DNA of 64,000 bases from JAOAPY01 sp041492185 (GTDB taxonomy: Bacteria > Acidobacteriota > Blastocatellia > Pyrinomonadales > Pyrinomonadaceae), in NCBI GenBank assembly GCA_041492185.1, contig JBGPWL010000001.1:77975-141974 (forward strand), written 5' to 3'. The notes below the pieces were generated by a model, which saw nothing but the letters and a program-made list of their open reading frames with translations, was not told where the DNA came from and ran no database searches. Below, one piece after another: positions 51,306 to 59,707 of this stretch. A program made the position numbers and the translations under genes. The first letter of the stretch is position 1, and each line of letters starts with the position of its first letter.

Positions 51306-52655
51306 ATGACGAAGTTCTTGAAAGTATTCGCGTTACTTTTGTGCGCGGCGGTGCTCGTAATTCCTATGTGGATGTCGAGACCCGTCGAGAGTCAAGGCGC
51401 AACCGAGGCGCCCACAGGAATGGACACGCTAACCAATAACATGGTCACGCAGGCTGTTCATGACGGTGACAGAGTCACCTTCGAAGAGCGGGACGGTGTT
51501 CAGAAGGGTCTTGGCCCGGTCTACAACGCCCAATCCTGCGCCGAGTGTCACCAGAATCCGGTCACGGGCGGAATCAGTCAGATTTCAGAGTTGCGTGCCG
51601 GTCACAACGACGGAAATGGCAACTTCGTACCAGCCACGCTTAAGATCAACGACGACGGAGGTCTGCCGGGCGTTACTATTGCCAACAGGTCGCTCATCAA
51701 CCAGCGGGCGACTTGCCCAGGCGTGGTGACAGATCCAGTCACTCACGCCATCATCTACAATCACCCGAACGAGCAAGCCCAGGAACGCGTGCCTGGCGCT
51801 GAAAACGTTCGCACCCGGCGCATGACCACAAACCTGTTGGGCCTTGGCTTTGTCGAAGCCATTTCCAACACGACACTTCAGAACATTCCCAATGGCCAAC
51901 CTAACGGCATGAAAGGCCAGTTGACAACGGTGCCGGTTGCTGAGGCGCCGGGTCAATTTCGCATTGGCCGCTTCGGTTGGAAAGATCAGGATGCCAGCTT
52001 GCTGACGTTCTCAGGCGGCGCCTATCTAAACGAGATGGGAATAACCAATCGGCTCAACACCAGTGAAGTTACAACGCTTTGTGATGATGTTCCGGATAAC
52101 ACGCTGTGCAATGACGGCTCGGGCCACGTCTGTGCTGAGGACCCGGACAATGACATCGACGCCTTTGCACAGTTTATGAGAGCCACCAAGGCGCCCTCGC
52201 GAGATGCGGCACTGGCAGCCACCAATGACGCCCAGGTTGGCGCGTCGCTCTTTCATGCAATTGGCTGCGACATTTGCCACATACAAACTTTGACCACGGC
52301 GCCAGCGGGTACGCTCATTAATGGCGGAGCGTTCACTGTGCCGGCGGCTCTGGGCAACAAGATCATTCATCCGTTCAGCGACTTCCTGTTGCACAATATC
52401 GGAACGGGCGATGGGATTGCCCAGGTCAACATCCCGGGTACCAATACCCTGGATCAGACAATGAAGAACAAGATGCGTACGGCGCCGCTTTGGGGCATGC
52501 GCACACGCAACGAGTTGATGCACGACGGGGAGAATTACACGCGCAACGAGGCCATCCTTCGTCATGCAGGCGAGGCTAACGGAGTGATCAACAACTATAT
52601 TTTCCTGAGCACAACGCAAAAGAACCAGTTAGTCGCGTTTCTTAATTCGTTGTGA
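51306..52655 (+). CDS. Di-haem oxidoreductase (DUF1111/DHOR-type) cytochrome c
   Basis: 449 residues from ATG 51306 with AGGAGG upstream. The signal peptide spans about residues 1-35. Two haem sites are CAECHQNP (near 77) and CDICHIQT (near 321). TNNMVTQAVHDGDRVTFEER and RTAPLWGMRTRNELMHDGEN are typical of the di-haem oxidoredase family related to cytochrome c peroxidase/MauG. It acts in the periplasm; the substrate is unknown. It needs the ccm system encoded just downstream and ends with a terminator hairpin. Confidence 0.88.
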   Translation: MTKFLKVFALLLCAAVLVIPMWMSRPVESQGATEAPTGMDTLTNNMVTQAVHDGDRVTFEERDGVQKGLGPVYNAQSCAECHQNPVTGGISQISELRAGHNDGNGNFVPATLKINDDGGLPGVTIANRSLINQRATCPGVVTDPVTHAIIYNHPNEQAQERVPGAENVRTRRMTTNLLGLGFVEAISNTTLQNIPNGQPNGMKGQLTTVPVAEAPGQFRIGRFGWKDQDASLLTFSGGAYLNEMGITNRLNTSEVTTLCDDVPDNTLCNDGSGHVCAEDPDNDIDAFAQFMRATKAPSRDAALAATNDAQVGASLFHAIGCDICHIQTLTTAPAGTLINGGAFTVPAALGNKIIHPFSDFLLHNIGTGDGIAQVNIPGTNTLDQTMKNKMRTAPLWGMRTRNELMHDGENYTRNEAILRHAGEANGVINNYIFLSTTQKNQLVAFLNSL

Positions 52656-52683
52656 TTGGTTGCCGGACCTCTGCAAGGTCAGT

Positions 52684-52724
52684 GAGGCTGGCGGATCTCG
52701 GAACCAGCCTCGCTGGCTTTTTCT
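52684..52724 (+). terminator. Intrinsic terminator after the di-haem oxidoreductase gene
   Basis: A perfect 8-bp stem (GAGGCTGG with CCAGCCTC, 12-base loop), followed by GCTGG and a CTTTTTCT run, lies 29 bases after the stop codon. Confidence 0.7.
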
Positions 52725-52750
52725 TGTTGTGACGAGGAGGTTACTAAGAG

Positions 52751-53488
52751 ATGTCACGTGGACCACTGACCGCCTTGCTGATTTGCGTCATGATAGTTTC
52801 GGCGGGATCGTTGCTATCGAGTTGCGCAAGACGATCCGAGCAAGCAAAGGCAACCCAAGAGCAACCGCGCGCTGAATCGGCGCCGTCGGCGGCCACATCA
52901 CCAGCACCGTCCCCGACGCCCCCGACTGTCCGGCCCGCGAACGAACCACCGGCGCCGCCGAAACCCGGCGAGGTGCAGGAAGTGGTGGCGCGCGTGTTCG
53001 GGAAGGTAGCCAATCCGGACACTTCGCTCAGCACAAATTTCGTCGTCGGCGACTTCAATGGCGACGGTTCAGAAGATCTCGCGGTCGCGGTAAAAGCAGA
53101 TCCAGCTCAACTTGGGGAAATCAATAACGAGATGGCGAACTGGACGTTGGAAGATCCGAAATTAGTTTCGATACCCGGGCAAGCCAAGGGACCGCGACCG
53201 CCCGGCAAACCGGTTCATGCGGAAAAGGGAGACTCGCTACTGGCGATCATCCACGGCTTTGGTCCGCAGGGATGGCGTAACGCGGAAGCGAGACAGACTT
53301 TCCTGCTCAAAAACGCTGTCGGTAACTCGATGCAAACCGAGACAGCGACCGTCCTTCGACACGGTAAAGAAAGACAAAAACTCCCGCCGGTTAGAGGCGA
53401 CGCGATCCGCCAGACACTCGGCGGCAAGGCCGGTATCATCTTCTGGACAGGGGCAAAGTATGCGTGGTATTCAGCGGGCGTAGGATGA
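52751..53488 (+). CDS. Secreted lipoprotein with FG-GAP-like repeat segment
   Basis: 245 residues. The signal peptide ends in a lipobox (AGSLLSSC). A Pro/Ala/Ser/Glu-rich linker follows, then VVGDFNGDGSEDLAVAVKAD, which looks like a calcium-binding FG-GAP/VCBS unit, and a C-terminal beta-rich part (GIIFWTGAKYAWYSAG). No enzyme motif is visible. It lies between the di-haem oxidoreductase and ccmA; no shared function is proposed. Confidence 0.65.
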   Translation: MSRGPLTALLICVMIVSAGSLLSSCARRSEQAKATQEQPRAESAPSAATSPAPSPTPPTVRPANEPPAPPKPGEVQEVVARVFGKVANPDTSLSTNFVVGDFNGDGSEDLAVAVKADPAQLGEINNEMANWTLEDPKLVSIPGQAKGPRPPGKPVHAEKGDSLLAIIHGFGPQGWRNAEARQTFLLKNAVGNSMQTETATVLRHGKERQKLPPVRGDAIRQTLGGKAGIIFWTGAKYAWYSAGVG

Positions 53489-53620
53489 CGACACCGAGTT
53501 CCGTTAGACTGACCTCACCATGACAAGCCAACCGCACTCAGTTATCATGCGGAGTCTGATTCGCAATGCGGTTACAAATCCCGATCATTTCTCCGTCGTC
53601 TTAGCTGAGATACCAGGAGC

Positions 53621-54238
53621 ATGTTGGAAGTCAAAAATCTTGGTTGCGTGCGCGGCACGCGTCGCTTGTTCAGGGATTTGAATTTTTCAGCGGTGCCCGG
53701 TGAGTTAATCGAACTTCGCGGACCAAATGGTAGCGGCAAGACCAGCTTGCTGCGAATTCTTTGCGGGCTGGCGACCCCCGCGGCGGGCGAAGTTCGCTGG
53801 CAGGGAACGAATATTCGGTCGCTCGGCGAAGAATATGCTGCGTCGGTTGCTTATCTGGCCCATCAGAACGCAGTGAAAGACGAACTGACCGCAATCGAAA
53901 ACCTGCGCATTTCGAGTGGCGTTGCCGGCAATTCATTAAGCAAGAGCGAAGCACGACAACTACTCGAGCGAATTGGTTTGAGTCGACAGCAGAATCTTCC
54001 TGCTCGTGCTCTTTCTGCGGGACAGCGGCGACGTCTGGCTCTGGCTCGCTTACTAACTTCAAGAGCGACGTTGTGGATCCTGGATGAAGTTTTGACTTCC
54101 CTTGACGATGCGGCAGTAACACTGTCGCGCGAGTTCATCGGCGCTCACTTGAAGAACGAGGGCATTGCGATCATAGCGACACATCAGGATCTTAATTTGG
54201 TTGCAGAAAAGGTGCAAAGGATTCAACTCTCCCCGTGA
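53621..54238 (+). CDS. ccmA: Cytochrome c maturation ABC ATPase
   Basis: 205 residues. Walker A GPNGSGKTSLL, signature LSAGQRRRLALARL, and Walker B WILDEVLTSLD (usually LDEPFTSLD, here with Pro and Phe replaced). It powers release of holo-CcmE together with CcmB. It is the first gene of a complete ccmABCDEFGHI series and overlaps ccmB by four bases. Confidence 0.95.
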   Translation: MLEVKNLGCVRGTRRLFRDLNFSAVPGELIELRGPNGSGKTSLLRILCGLATPAAGEVRWQGTNIRSLGEEYAASVAYLAHQNAVKDELTAIENLRISSGVAGNSLSKSEARQLLERIGLSRQQNLPARALSAGQRRRLALARLLTSRATLWILDEVLTSLDDAAVTLSREFIGAHLKNEGIAIIATHQDLNLVAEKVQRIQLSP

Positions 54239-54915
54239 GCGCTTCTTATCAAACGATGTTCGGATGGATTGTCTGGCGAGATTTGATTCTCGCGTGGCGC
54301 CGGCGCGCCGACGTTCTGGCGACACTTTTCTTTTTCATAATCGTTACCAGTCTGTTCCCTTTGGGTATCGGTCCGGAGCCGCAGACGCTTCGCACTATCG
54401 CACCAGGCATCGTCTGGGTAGCCGCATTGTTGGCGTCGATGCTTTCGCTGGGGAGAATTTTCGGCAATGATTATCAGGATGGAACGCTCGAGCAACTCCT
54501 CCTGACTCCCCAACCCACTTATTTTGTCGTACTCGGCAAAGTGTTAGCACATTGGCTGGTTTCGGAGGTTCCGTTGGTAATTATCGCGCCGGTGCTTGGA
54601 CTTCAGTTCGGTTTGTCGCAGAATAGTCTGGCAATAGTGGTTGTTTCCCTCTTGCTCGGAACGCCTGTTCTGAGTCTGATTGGATCAATCGGGGCTGCGC
54701 TCACGTTGGGCCTGCGCGCCGCGAATGTTTTAGTCGCTTTGCTCGTCTTGCCCCTTTACATTCCGGTGCTGATCTTTGGAACTGGCGCGATCGAGGCCGC
54801 GGTTAACGGCACGACTACACAACCGTGGCTGTTGTTGCTTGGGGCTACGCTGGTTCTCGCGCTCGTCTTCGCACCGTGGGCAACCAGCGCAGCGTTACGG
54901 ATATCTGTGGAATAA
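54235..54915 (+). CDS. ccmB: Cytochrome c maturation permease
   Basis: 226 residues starting at a GTG that overlaps the ccmA stop (GTGA). Six hydrophobic helices follow the RDLILAWRRRADVLATLFFF head. EQLLLTPQPTYFVVLGKVLA and IGAALTLGLRAANVLVALLV are typical. It forms the ABC complex with CcmA. Confidence 0.93.
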   Translation: MSASYQTMFGWIVWRDLILAWRRRADVLATLFFFIIVTSLFPLGIGPEPQTLRTIAPGIVWVAALLASMLSLGRIFGNDYQDGTLEQLLLTPQPTYFVVLGKVLAHWLVSEVPLVIIAPVLGLQFGLSQNSLAIVVVSLLLGTPVLSLIGSIGAALTLGLRAANVLVALLVLPLYIPVLIFGTGAIEAAVNGTTTQPWLLLLGATLVLALVFAPWATSAALRISVE

Positions 54916-54968
54916 GAATTGTTTCGGCGAGGCGTTCCGACGCGAAACGACGTTGAGGCGACGATTCA

Positions 54969-55706
54969 ATGAGCAAAAGAAAAATGAATTGGTATAAATA
55001 CGCAGCGCCTGCGAACTTCTACCCAATCGCAGGCAAGATGATCCCTGTTTTCACCGTCCTGACGGTTCTCCTTTTCGTAGTCGGGCTCTATGTTGGGTTT
55101 TTTATCGCACCTACCGACTTCCAACAAGGCGAGTCGTACCGCATAATCTTCATTCACGTGCCGGCCGCGTGGATGGGAATGTTCCTTTATGTGCTGATGG
55201 CGCTTTATGCAGGCGTCGGTTGGGCATTCAACGCGCGACTGGGATCGATGATGGCGACGGCCATCTCGACGACTGGAGCGATTTTCACTTTCATCTCGCT
55301 GGTAACCGGATCACTTTGGGGCCGGCCCGCTTGGGGAGTGTATTGGGTTTGGGACGCGCGCATGACTTCGACTTTGATCTTGATGTTTCTGTACATTGGT
55401 TTTATCTCGCTGCAATCATCGATCGACGATCCGCGACGCGCTGATCGCGCCGGGGCAGTCCTGGCGCTCGTCGGTTTGATCAATGTACCGATCATCTATT
55501 TTTCCGTGCAGTGGTGGAACAGCTTGCATCAAGGCTCGACAATCACCGCAAAGAGTTTCAAAATGGCGCCATCGATGCTCGCCGCGATGCTCATCCTGCT
55601 CGGCGCTTGCTGGATGTATTCGATTGCGGTCGTCTTGACGCGCCTGCGCTACATCATTCGTGAAAGGGAGCACGAGGCGCCGTGGCTGGCTGAAGCGGTA
55701 GTGTAG
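54969..55706 (+). CDS. ccmC: Haem exporter/handling protein CcmC
   Basis: 245 residues. Six helices and the WWD domain: GSLWGRPAWGVYWVWDARMT and a nearby His pair in FIHVPAAWMGMFL and VQWWNSLHQGST. It loads haem onto CcmE on the periplasmic side. The stop codon TAG (55704-55706) belongs to an inverted repeat that follows immediately. Confidence 0.95.
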   Translation: MSKRKMNWYKYAAPANFYPIAGKMIPVFTVLTVLLFVVGLYVGFFIAPTDFQQGESYRIIFIHVPAAWMGMFLYVLMALYAGVGWAFNARLGSMMATAISTTGAIFTFISLVTGSLWGRPAWGVYWVWDARMTSTLILMFLYIGFISLQSSIDDPRRADRAGAVLALVGLINVPIIYFSVQWWNSLHQGSTITAKSFKMAPSMLAAMLILLGACWMYSIAVVLTRLRYIIREREHEAPWLAEAVV

Positions 55707-55765
55707 GGGCAGGGCTTGTCCCTGCCCAAACTGAGGGCACGGGCAGCCACAAGGGCTGCCCCTAC
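55703..55765. repeat. Inverted repeat between ccmC and ccmD
   Basis: GTAGGGGCAGGGCTTGTCCC (from 55703) and its partial complement GGGCTGCCCCTAC (ending 55765) form a palindrome of 63 bases. The stop codon of ccmC is its second to fourth base. The element resembles a dispersed GTAGGGGCAG family. Confidence 0.8.
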
Positions 55766-55775
55766 GATTGAACTT

Positions 55776-55973
55776 ATGAACTGGTCAAAGTTTTTTTCAA
55801 TGGGCGGTTACGCGTTCTACGTTTGGGGTTCGTATGGCGTAACTTTTGTTTTGCTCGCCGGCGAAGTGTTGATGTTGATGAAGCGCAAACGAAATCTCGC
55901 CGCGAGGGAAGACCCGCCGGAATACGAAACCGATAGTTCGCCAGTAGCAGCTTCATTTCAGGAACTACAATGA
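55776..55973 (+). CDS. ccmD: CcmD-like small membrane protein
   Basis: 65 residues from ATG 55776; the longer frame starting at 55716 is encoded by the repeat. FSMGGYAFYVWGSYGVTFVL followed by the charged KRKRNLAAREDPP matches CcmD, which stabilises the CcmABC-E complex. It overlaps ccmE by four bases. Confidence 0.85.
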   Translation: MNWSKFFSMGGYAFYVWGSYGVTFVLLAGEVLMLMKRKRNLAAREDPPEYETDSSPVAASFQELQ

Positions 55974-56416
55974 AAAAACGTCATAAGAGAATTGTCTTTA
56001 TCGTGGCTGGTTTAGCCGCGTTGGGTTTGGCAACCTGGTTAGTACTCGGCGCATTCAGAAGTAATCTGGTTTTCTTTTTCAGCCCTTCACAGGTAGTTGC
56101 GAAAGAGGCGCCGGTCGGAAAGAATTTTCGCATCGGCGGACTGGTTGAGACGGGCACGCTGAAACGCGAGAACGATGGTCTGACGGTTCATTTCATGGTC
56201 AGCGATACCGTGAACAAGATTCCTGTCGTCTACAAAGGCATCCTGCCGGATTTGTTCAAGGAAGGCCGTGGCTGCGTAGCGCAGGGCCACGTCGGCACCG
56301 ACGGAGTGTTCTATGCTGAGTCGGTGCTCGCCAAGCACGACGAGAACTACATGCCACCGGAAGCCGGACAAGCGATCGACAAAGCAAAGATGCAAAAGAC
56401 TTTGGTTGATAAATGA
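55970..56416 (+). CDS. ccmE: Periplasmic haem chaperone CcmE
   Basis: 148 residues with one N-terminal helix. The haem-binding His lies in AKHDENYMPPEAG (HxxxY motif), and GKNFRIGGLVETGTLKR begins the OB-fold. CcmE receives haem from CcmC and hands it to CcmF. Confidence 0.95.
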   Translation: MKKRHKRIVFIVAGLAALGLATWLVLGAFRSNLVFFFSPSQVVAKEAPVGKNFRIGGLVETGTLKRENDGLTVHFMVSDTVNKIPVVYKGILPDLFKEGRGCVAQGHVGTDGVFYAESVLAKHDENYMPPEAGQAIDKAKMQKTLVDK

Positions 56417-56452
56417 GCGCCTGCCCCAACAACTAGATATTGAAGACTGGAT

Positions 56453-58636
56453 ATGATTCCTGAAGTTGGACAGTTTGCACTAATCGTAGCGTTGTTGCTC
56501 GCGCTCACGCAGGCGAGCGTTCCCATGATCGGCGCCGCGCGCGGCAATCGATCGTGGATGGCCGTCGCTGTGCCTGCCGGTCAGGCGCAATTCATTTTTG
56601 TCGCGATCGCGTTTGGCTGCCTCGCATATTCGTTCATCACGAATGATTTTTCAGTGCTGAACGTGGCGACGAACTCAAACTCTCAGTTGCCGCTTCATTA
56701 TCGTCTCGCCGCCACGTGGGGTTCGCATGAAGGTTCACTGCTGTTGTGGACGTTGATGCTTGGACTTTGGACGGTGGCAGTCACACTCTTTAGCCGCCAC
56801 CTTCCCGAGGACATGATCGCGCGCGTGTTGAGCGTGATGGGAATCATCAGCGTCGGCTTTTTGCTGTTCATGCTGCTGACTTCGAATCCGTTTATCAGAT
56901 TGGATCCCGCGGCGCCCGACGGACGCGATCTGAATCCGCTGCTCCAGGACCCGGCGATGGTTGCGCACCCGCCCATGCTCTACATGGGGTACGTCGGGTT
57001 CTCCGTGGCATTTGCGTTTGCCATCTCGGCGTTGATTGGTGGACGTCTCGATGCGACGTGGGCCCGCTGGTCCCGTCCGTGGACGACGGTTGCGTGGATG
57101 TTTCTGACCGTCGGCATTGCCCTGGGTAGTTGGTGGGCCTATTACGAACTCGGCTGGGGTGGTTGGTGGTTTTGGGATCCGGTCGAGAACGCTTCGTTCA
57201 TGCCGTGGCTGGTCGGTACTGCATTGATCCATTCTCTGGCGGTCACTGAAAAGCGGGGTGGCTTCAAGAGTTGGACTGTGTTGCTGGCCATTGCGGCGTT
57301 TTCGTTAAGCCTGCTCGGAACTTTTTTGGTTCGTTCCGGTGTGTTGACTTCCGTGCACGCGTTTGCGACGGATCCGAAACGCGGAATTTTTATTCTCGCT
57401 TTTCTTGGAGTCGTGATCGGCGGCTCCCTCCTGCTCTACGCATGGCGCGCAAAACAGGTAGGCTTAGGCGGCAAGTTCGATCTGATCTCGCGAGAATCGT
57501 TCTTGCTTTCCAACAATGTCTTGTTGGCAACGGCAGCAGGCTCGGTCTTGCTCGGCACGCTTTATCCTCTGTTCATGGACGCGCTTAATTTGGGAAAAAT
57601 TTCGGTCGGGCCGCCATACTTCAACACAGTCTTTGCCGCAGTGATGGTGCCGGCAATGTTTCTAATGGGCGTCGGCCCAATTGCGCGTTGGAAAAAAGCC
57701 AGTCTGCCTGAACTTGCCGTTCGCTTGCGCTGGGCTTTTTTGGCGAGCGCTGCCACCGCCATAATTCTGCCCTTCCTGCTCGGCGGTTGGAAACCTTTGG
57801 TCAGTCTCGGCTTGCTGCTGGCGCTGTGGATCGTGACCACGGTCGGTCTCAATATTTTTGAGAGAGTCAAAATCACCAGCCGACAAGTCGGGGTCTTTCA
57901 AGAACTGCGTGCTGTCGCCTTGATCGTAGGCGTTTGGGCTCTTACTGCGAGTGCGATTCTGATCCTTTGGCGCGTCTTGATCTCGGGCGGATCGGAACCA
58001 CCGTTCACACTAGGCTTTCTAGTAGCGTTGTCAATTATTCCTCCTGCTGCGATGTTGATTGTACGCACCAAATCGCGCAGCTATTACGGAATGCAACTGG
58101 CGCACGTGGGCGTCGCCGTATTCATCGTTGGCGTAACACTCGTCACGCAATACCAGACCGAGAAAGATGTGCGCATGGATGCCGGCGACACGGTCAACGT
58201 GGGCGGCTATGATTTCAGACTCAACGGCGTGACTAGAGTCGACGGGCCAAACTACCTGGCCGCGCGAGCCGAAATTGCAATCAGCAGGAACGGCACGCTT
58301 ATGAGGACGATGTATCCGGAGAAACGTAGATACACCGCCACGCAGAGCGTGATGACCGAAACTGCGATCGACACCGGCGTGTTTCGCGATCTCTATCTGT
58401 CGATGGGCGAAGAGATCGGGACCACCGGCGCGTGGACCGTGCGCATACACTACAAACCGTTCGTTGATTGGATCTGGGGCGGCGCTTTGCTAATGGCGAT
58501 TGGCGGCGGCTTGGCAATCAGCGATCGACGTTACGCGCTGGCAGCGCGCAAGCAGCGCGAGACGCTGGCCGCGGCAAAAGAGACTCCGGCCCCGGCGCTG
58601 GCGCGCGTCTCCGTCAAGGCTGAGGCTTCGAACTGA
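56453..58636 (+). CDS. ccmF: Haem lyase subunit CcmF
   Basis: 727 residues with about 15 helices. AATWGSHEGSLLLWTLML and WWAYYELGWGGWWFWDPVE (the WWD domain) carry the haem-contacting Trp residues, and conserved His flank them. It ligates haem to apocytochromes together with CcmH. Full family length. Confidence 0.95.
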   Translation: MIPEVGQFALIVALLLALTQASVPMIGAARGNRSWMAVAVPAGQAQFIFVAIAFGCLAYSFITNDFSVLNVATNSNSQLPLHYRLAATWGSHEGSLLLWTLMLGLWTVAVTLFSRHLPEDMIARVLSVMGIISVGFLLFMLLTSNPFIRLDPAAPDGRDLNPLLQDPAMVAHPPMLYMGYVGFSVAFAFAISALIGGRLDATWARWSRPWTTVAWMFLTVGIALGSWWAYYELGWGGWWFWDPVENASFMPWLVGTALIHSLAVTEKRGGFKSWTVLLAIAAFSLSLLGTFLVRSGVLTSVHAFATDPKRGIFILAFLGVVIGGSLLLYAWRAKQVGLGGKFDLISRESFLLSNNVLLATAAGSVLLGTLYPLFMDALNLGKISVGPPYFNTVFAAVMVPAMFLMGVGPIARWKKASLPELAVRLRWAFLASAATAIILPFLLGGWKPLVSLGLLLALWIVTTVGLNIFERVKITSRQVGVFQELRAVALIVGVWALTASAILILWRVLISGGSEPPFTLGFLVALSIIPPAAMLIVRTKSRSYYGMQLAHVGVAVFIVGVTLVTQYQTEKDVRMDAGDTVNVGGYDFRLNGVTRVDGPNYLAARAEIAISRNGTLMRTMYPEKRRYTATQSVMTETAIDTGVFRDLYLSMGEEIGTTGAWTVRIHYKPFVDWIWGGALLMAIGGGLAISDRRYALAARKQRETLAAAKETPAPALARVSVKAEASN

Positions 58637-58643
58637 GGCAATT

Positions 58644-59171
58644 ATGCGTTACGCGATACCACTCGTGGTCTTCATTATCATCGCGGTCTTTCTCGCTAGT
58701 CGTCTGCGCGGAGACTACGATCCGCACAAGATTCCCTCAGCGTTAATTAACAAACCGGCGCCTCAGTTTCAGTTGACCGAGCTGCGCGACCCCGCAAGGT
58801 CTTTCTCGCCGCAACAGATGCGCGGCAAGGTATGGCTGCTGAATATCTGGGGTTCCTGGTGCGAAGCGTGTCGCCAGGAACATCCCGTGCTGATCGAGTT
58901 GGCGCAGAGTGGGGCAGTGCCAATCTACGGACTCGATTGGAAAGACAAACGCGAGGATGCGCTTTCCACGCTCCAGGAGTTAGGCGATCCTTATGTTCTT
59001 AGCGTCTCTGACTTTGATGGACGCGTCGCGGTTGACTATGGAGTTACCGGAGCGCCGGAAACTTATGTGATAGATAAGAACGGCGTGATTCGTTACAAAG
59101 AAGTCGGCCAGTTAACCAGAGACAACCTTAAGAATAAGATTCTGCCGTTGGTTGGGGAGTTGAACAAGTAA
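58644..59171 (+). CDS. ccmG: Thiol:disulfide reductase CcmG/DsbE
   Basis: 175 residues from ATG 58644 with GAGG upstream. One N-terminal helix anchors a thioredoxin domain with WCEAC in NIWGSWCEACRQEHPVL. VTGAPETYVIDKNG has the cis-Pro. It keeps the CxxCH cysteines of apocytochromes reduced. Confidence 0.93.
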   Translation: MRYAIPLVVFIIIAVFLASRLRGDYDPHKIPSALINKPAPQFQLTELRDPARSFSPQQMRGKVWLLNIWGSWCEACRQEHPVLIELAQSGAVPIYGLDWKDKREDALSTLQELGDPYVLSVSDFDGRVAVDYGVTGAPETYVIDKNGVIRYKEVGQLTRDNLKNKILPLVGELNK

Positions 59172-59214
59172 CCCCCTGGGAGCGCAGACATCCTGTCTGC
59201 CGGGCTTGCCCCGG
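59172..59214. repeat. Short palindromic repeat between ccmG and ccmH
   Basis: GGGAGCGCAGACATCCTGTC and the following CTGCCGGGCTTGCCCCGG stretch form overlapping hairpins directly after the ccmG stop. They resemble a dispersed GGAGCGCAGACATCCTG-type element and leave almost no room before ccmH. Confidence 0.55.
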
Positions 59215-59236
59215 GGTGAATGATTTGAAAGTGATT

Positions 59237-59707
59237 ATGATTCGAGCAGTTTTCTTCTTGCTACTCTTCTTTGCAGTTCCTTTCGTTGCGGCGGCGAAAG
59301 AGGCGCAACCCGTTGCGGACGATCCGGCGCTCGAAAAACGCCTGATGGCCCTCTCCCAGCAACTTCGGTGTCTCGTTTGCCAGAACGAAACACTCGCCGA
59401 TTCGCAGGCTGATCTCGCTGCGGATTTGCGCCGCCAAATCAAAGACATGATGAAGCAAGGAAAGAGCGATCAAGAGATCATCGCCTTCCTGACTGAACGC
59501 TATGGCGACTTCGTGCTCTATAAGCCGCCGGTAAAACCAACTACATATCTGCTCTGGTATGGACCTTTCGCCCTGCTTGGCGGCGGATTCGTTGCGCTGT
59601 TTCTCTATCTGCGGCAACGACGCGGACTGATAGAAGAACACGCGCTGACCGCTGAAGAACGCAAGCGTGCCGAAGAGATTCTGAAACCGCAAAAGGGGCC
59701 GGCATGA
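59237..59707 (+). CDS. ccmH: Cytochrome c maturation protein CcmH (CcmL type)
   Basis: 156 residues from ATG 59237; GTG 59216 inside the repeat boundary would add seven. The signal peptide is followed by the redox motif LRCLVCQNETLADSQADLA (LRCxxCQ) and, near the C-terminus, one helix (YLLWYGPFALLGGGFVALFL). It reduces apocytochrome cysteines with CcmG. It overlaps ccmI by four bases. Confidence 0.93.
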   Translation: MIRAVFFLLLFFAVPFVAAAKEAQPVADDPALEKRLMALSQQLRCLVCQNETLADSQADLAADLRRQIKDMMKQGKSDQEIIAFLTERYGDFVLYKPPVKPTTYLLWYGPFALLGGGFVALFLYLRQRRGLIEEHALTAEERKRAEEILKPQKGPA

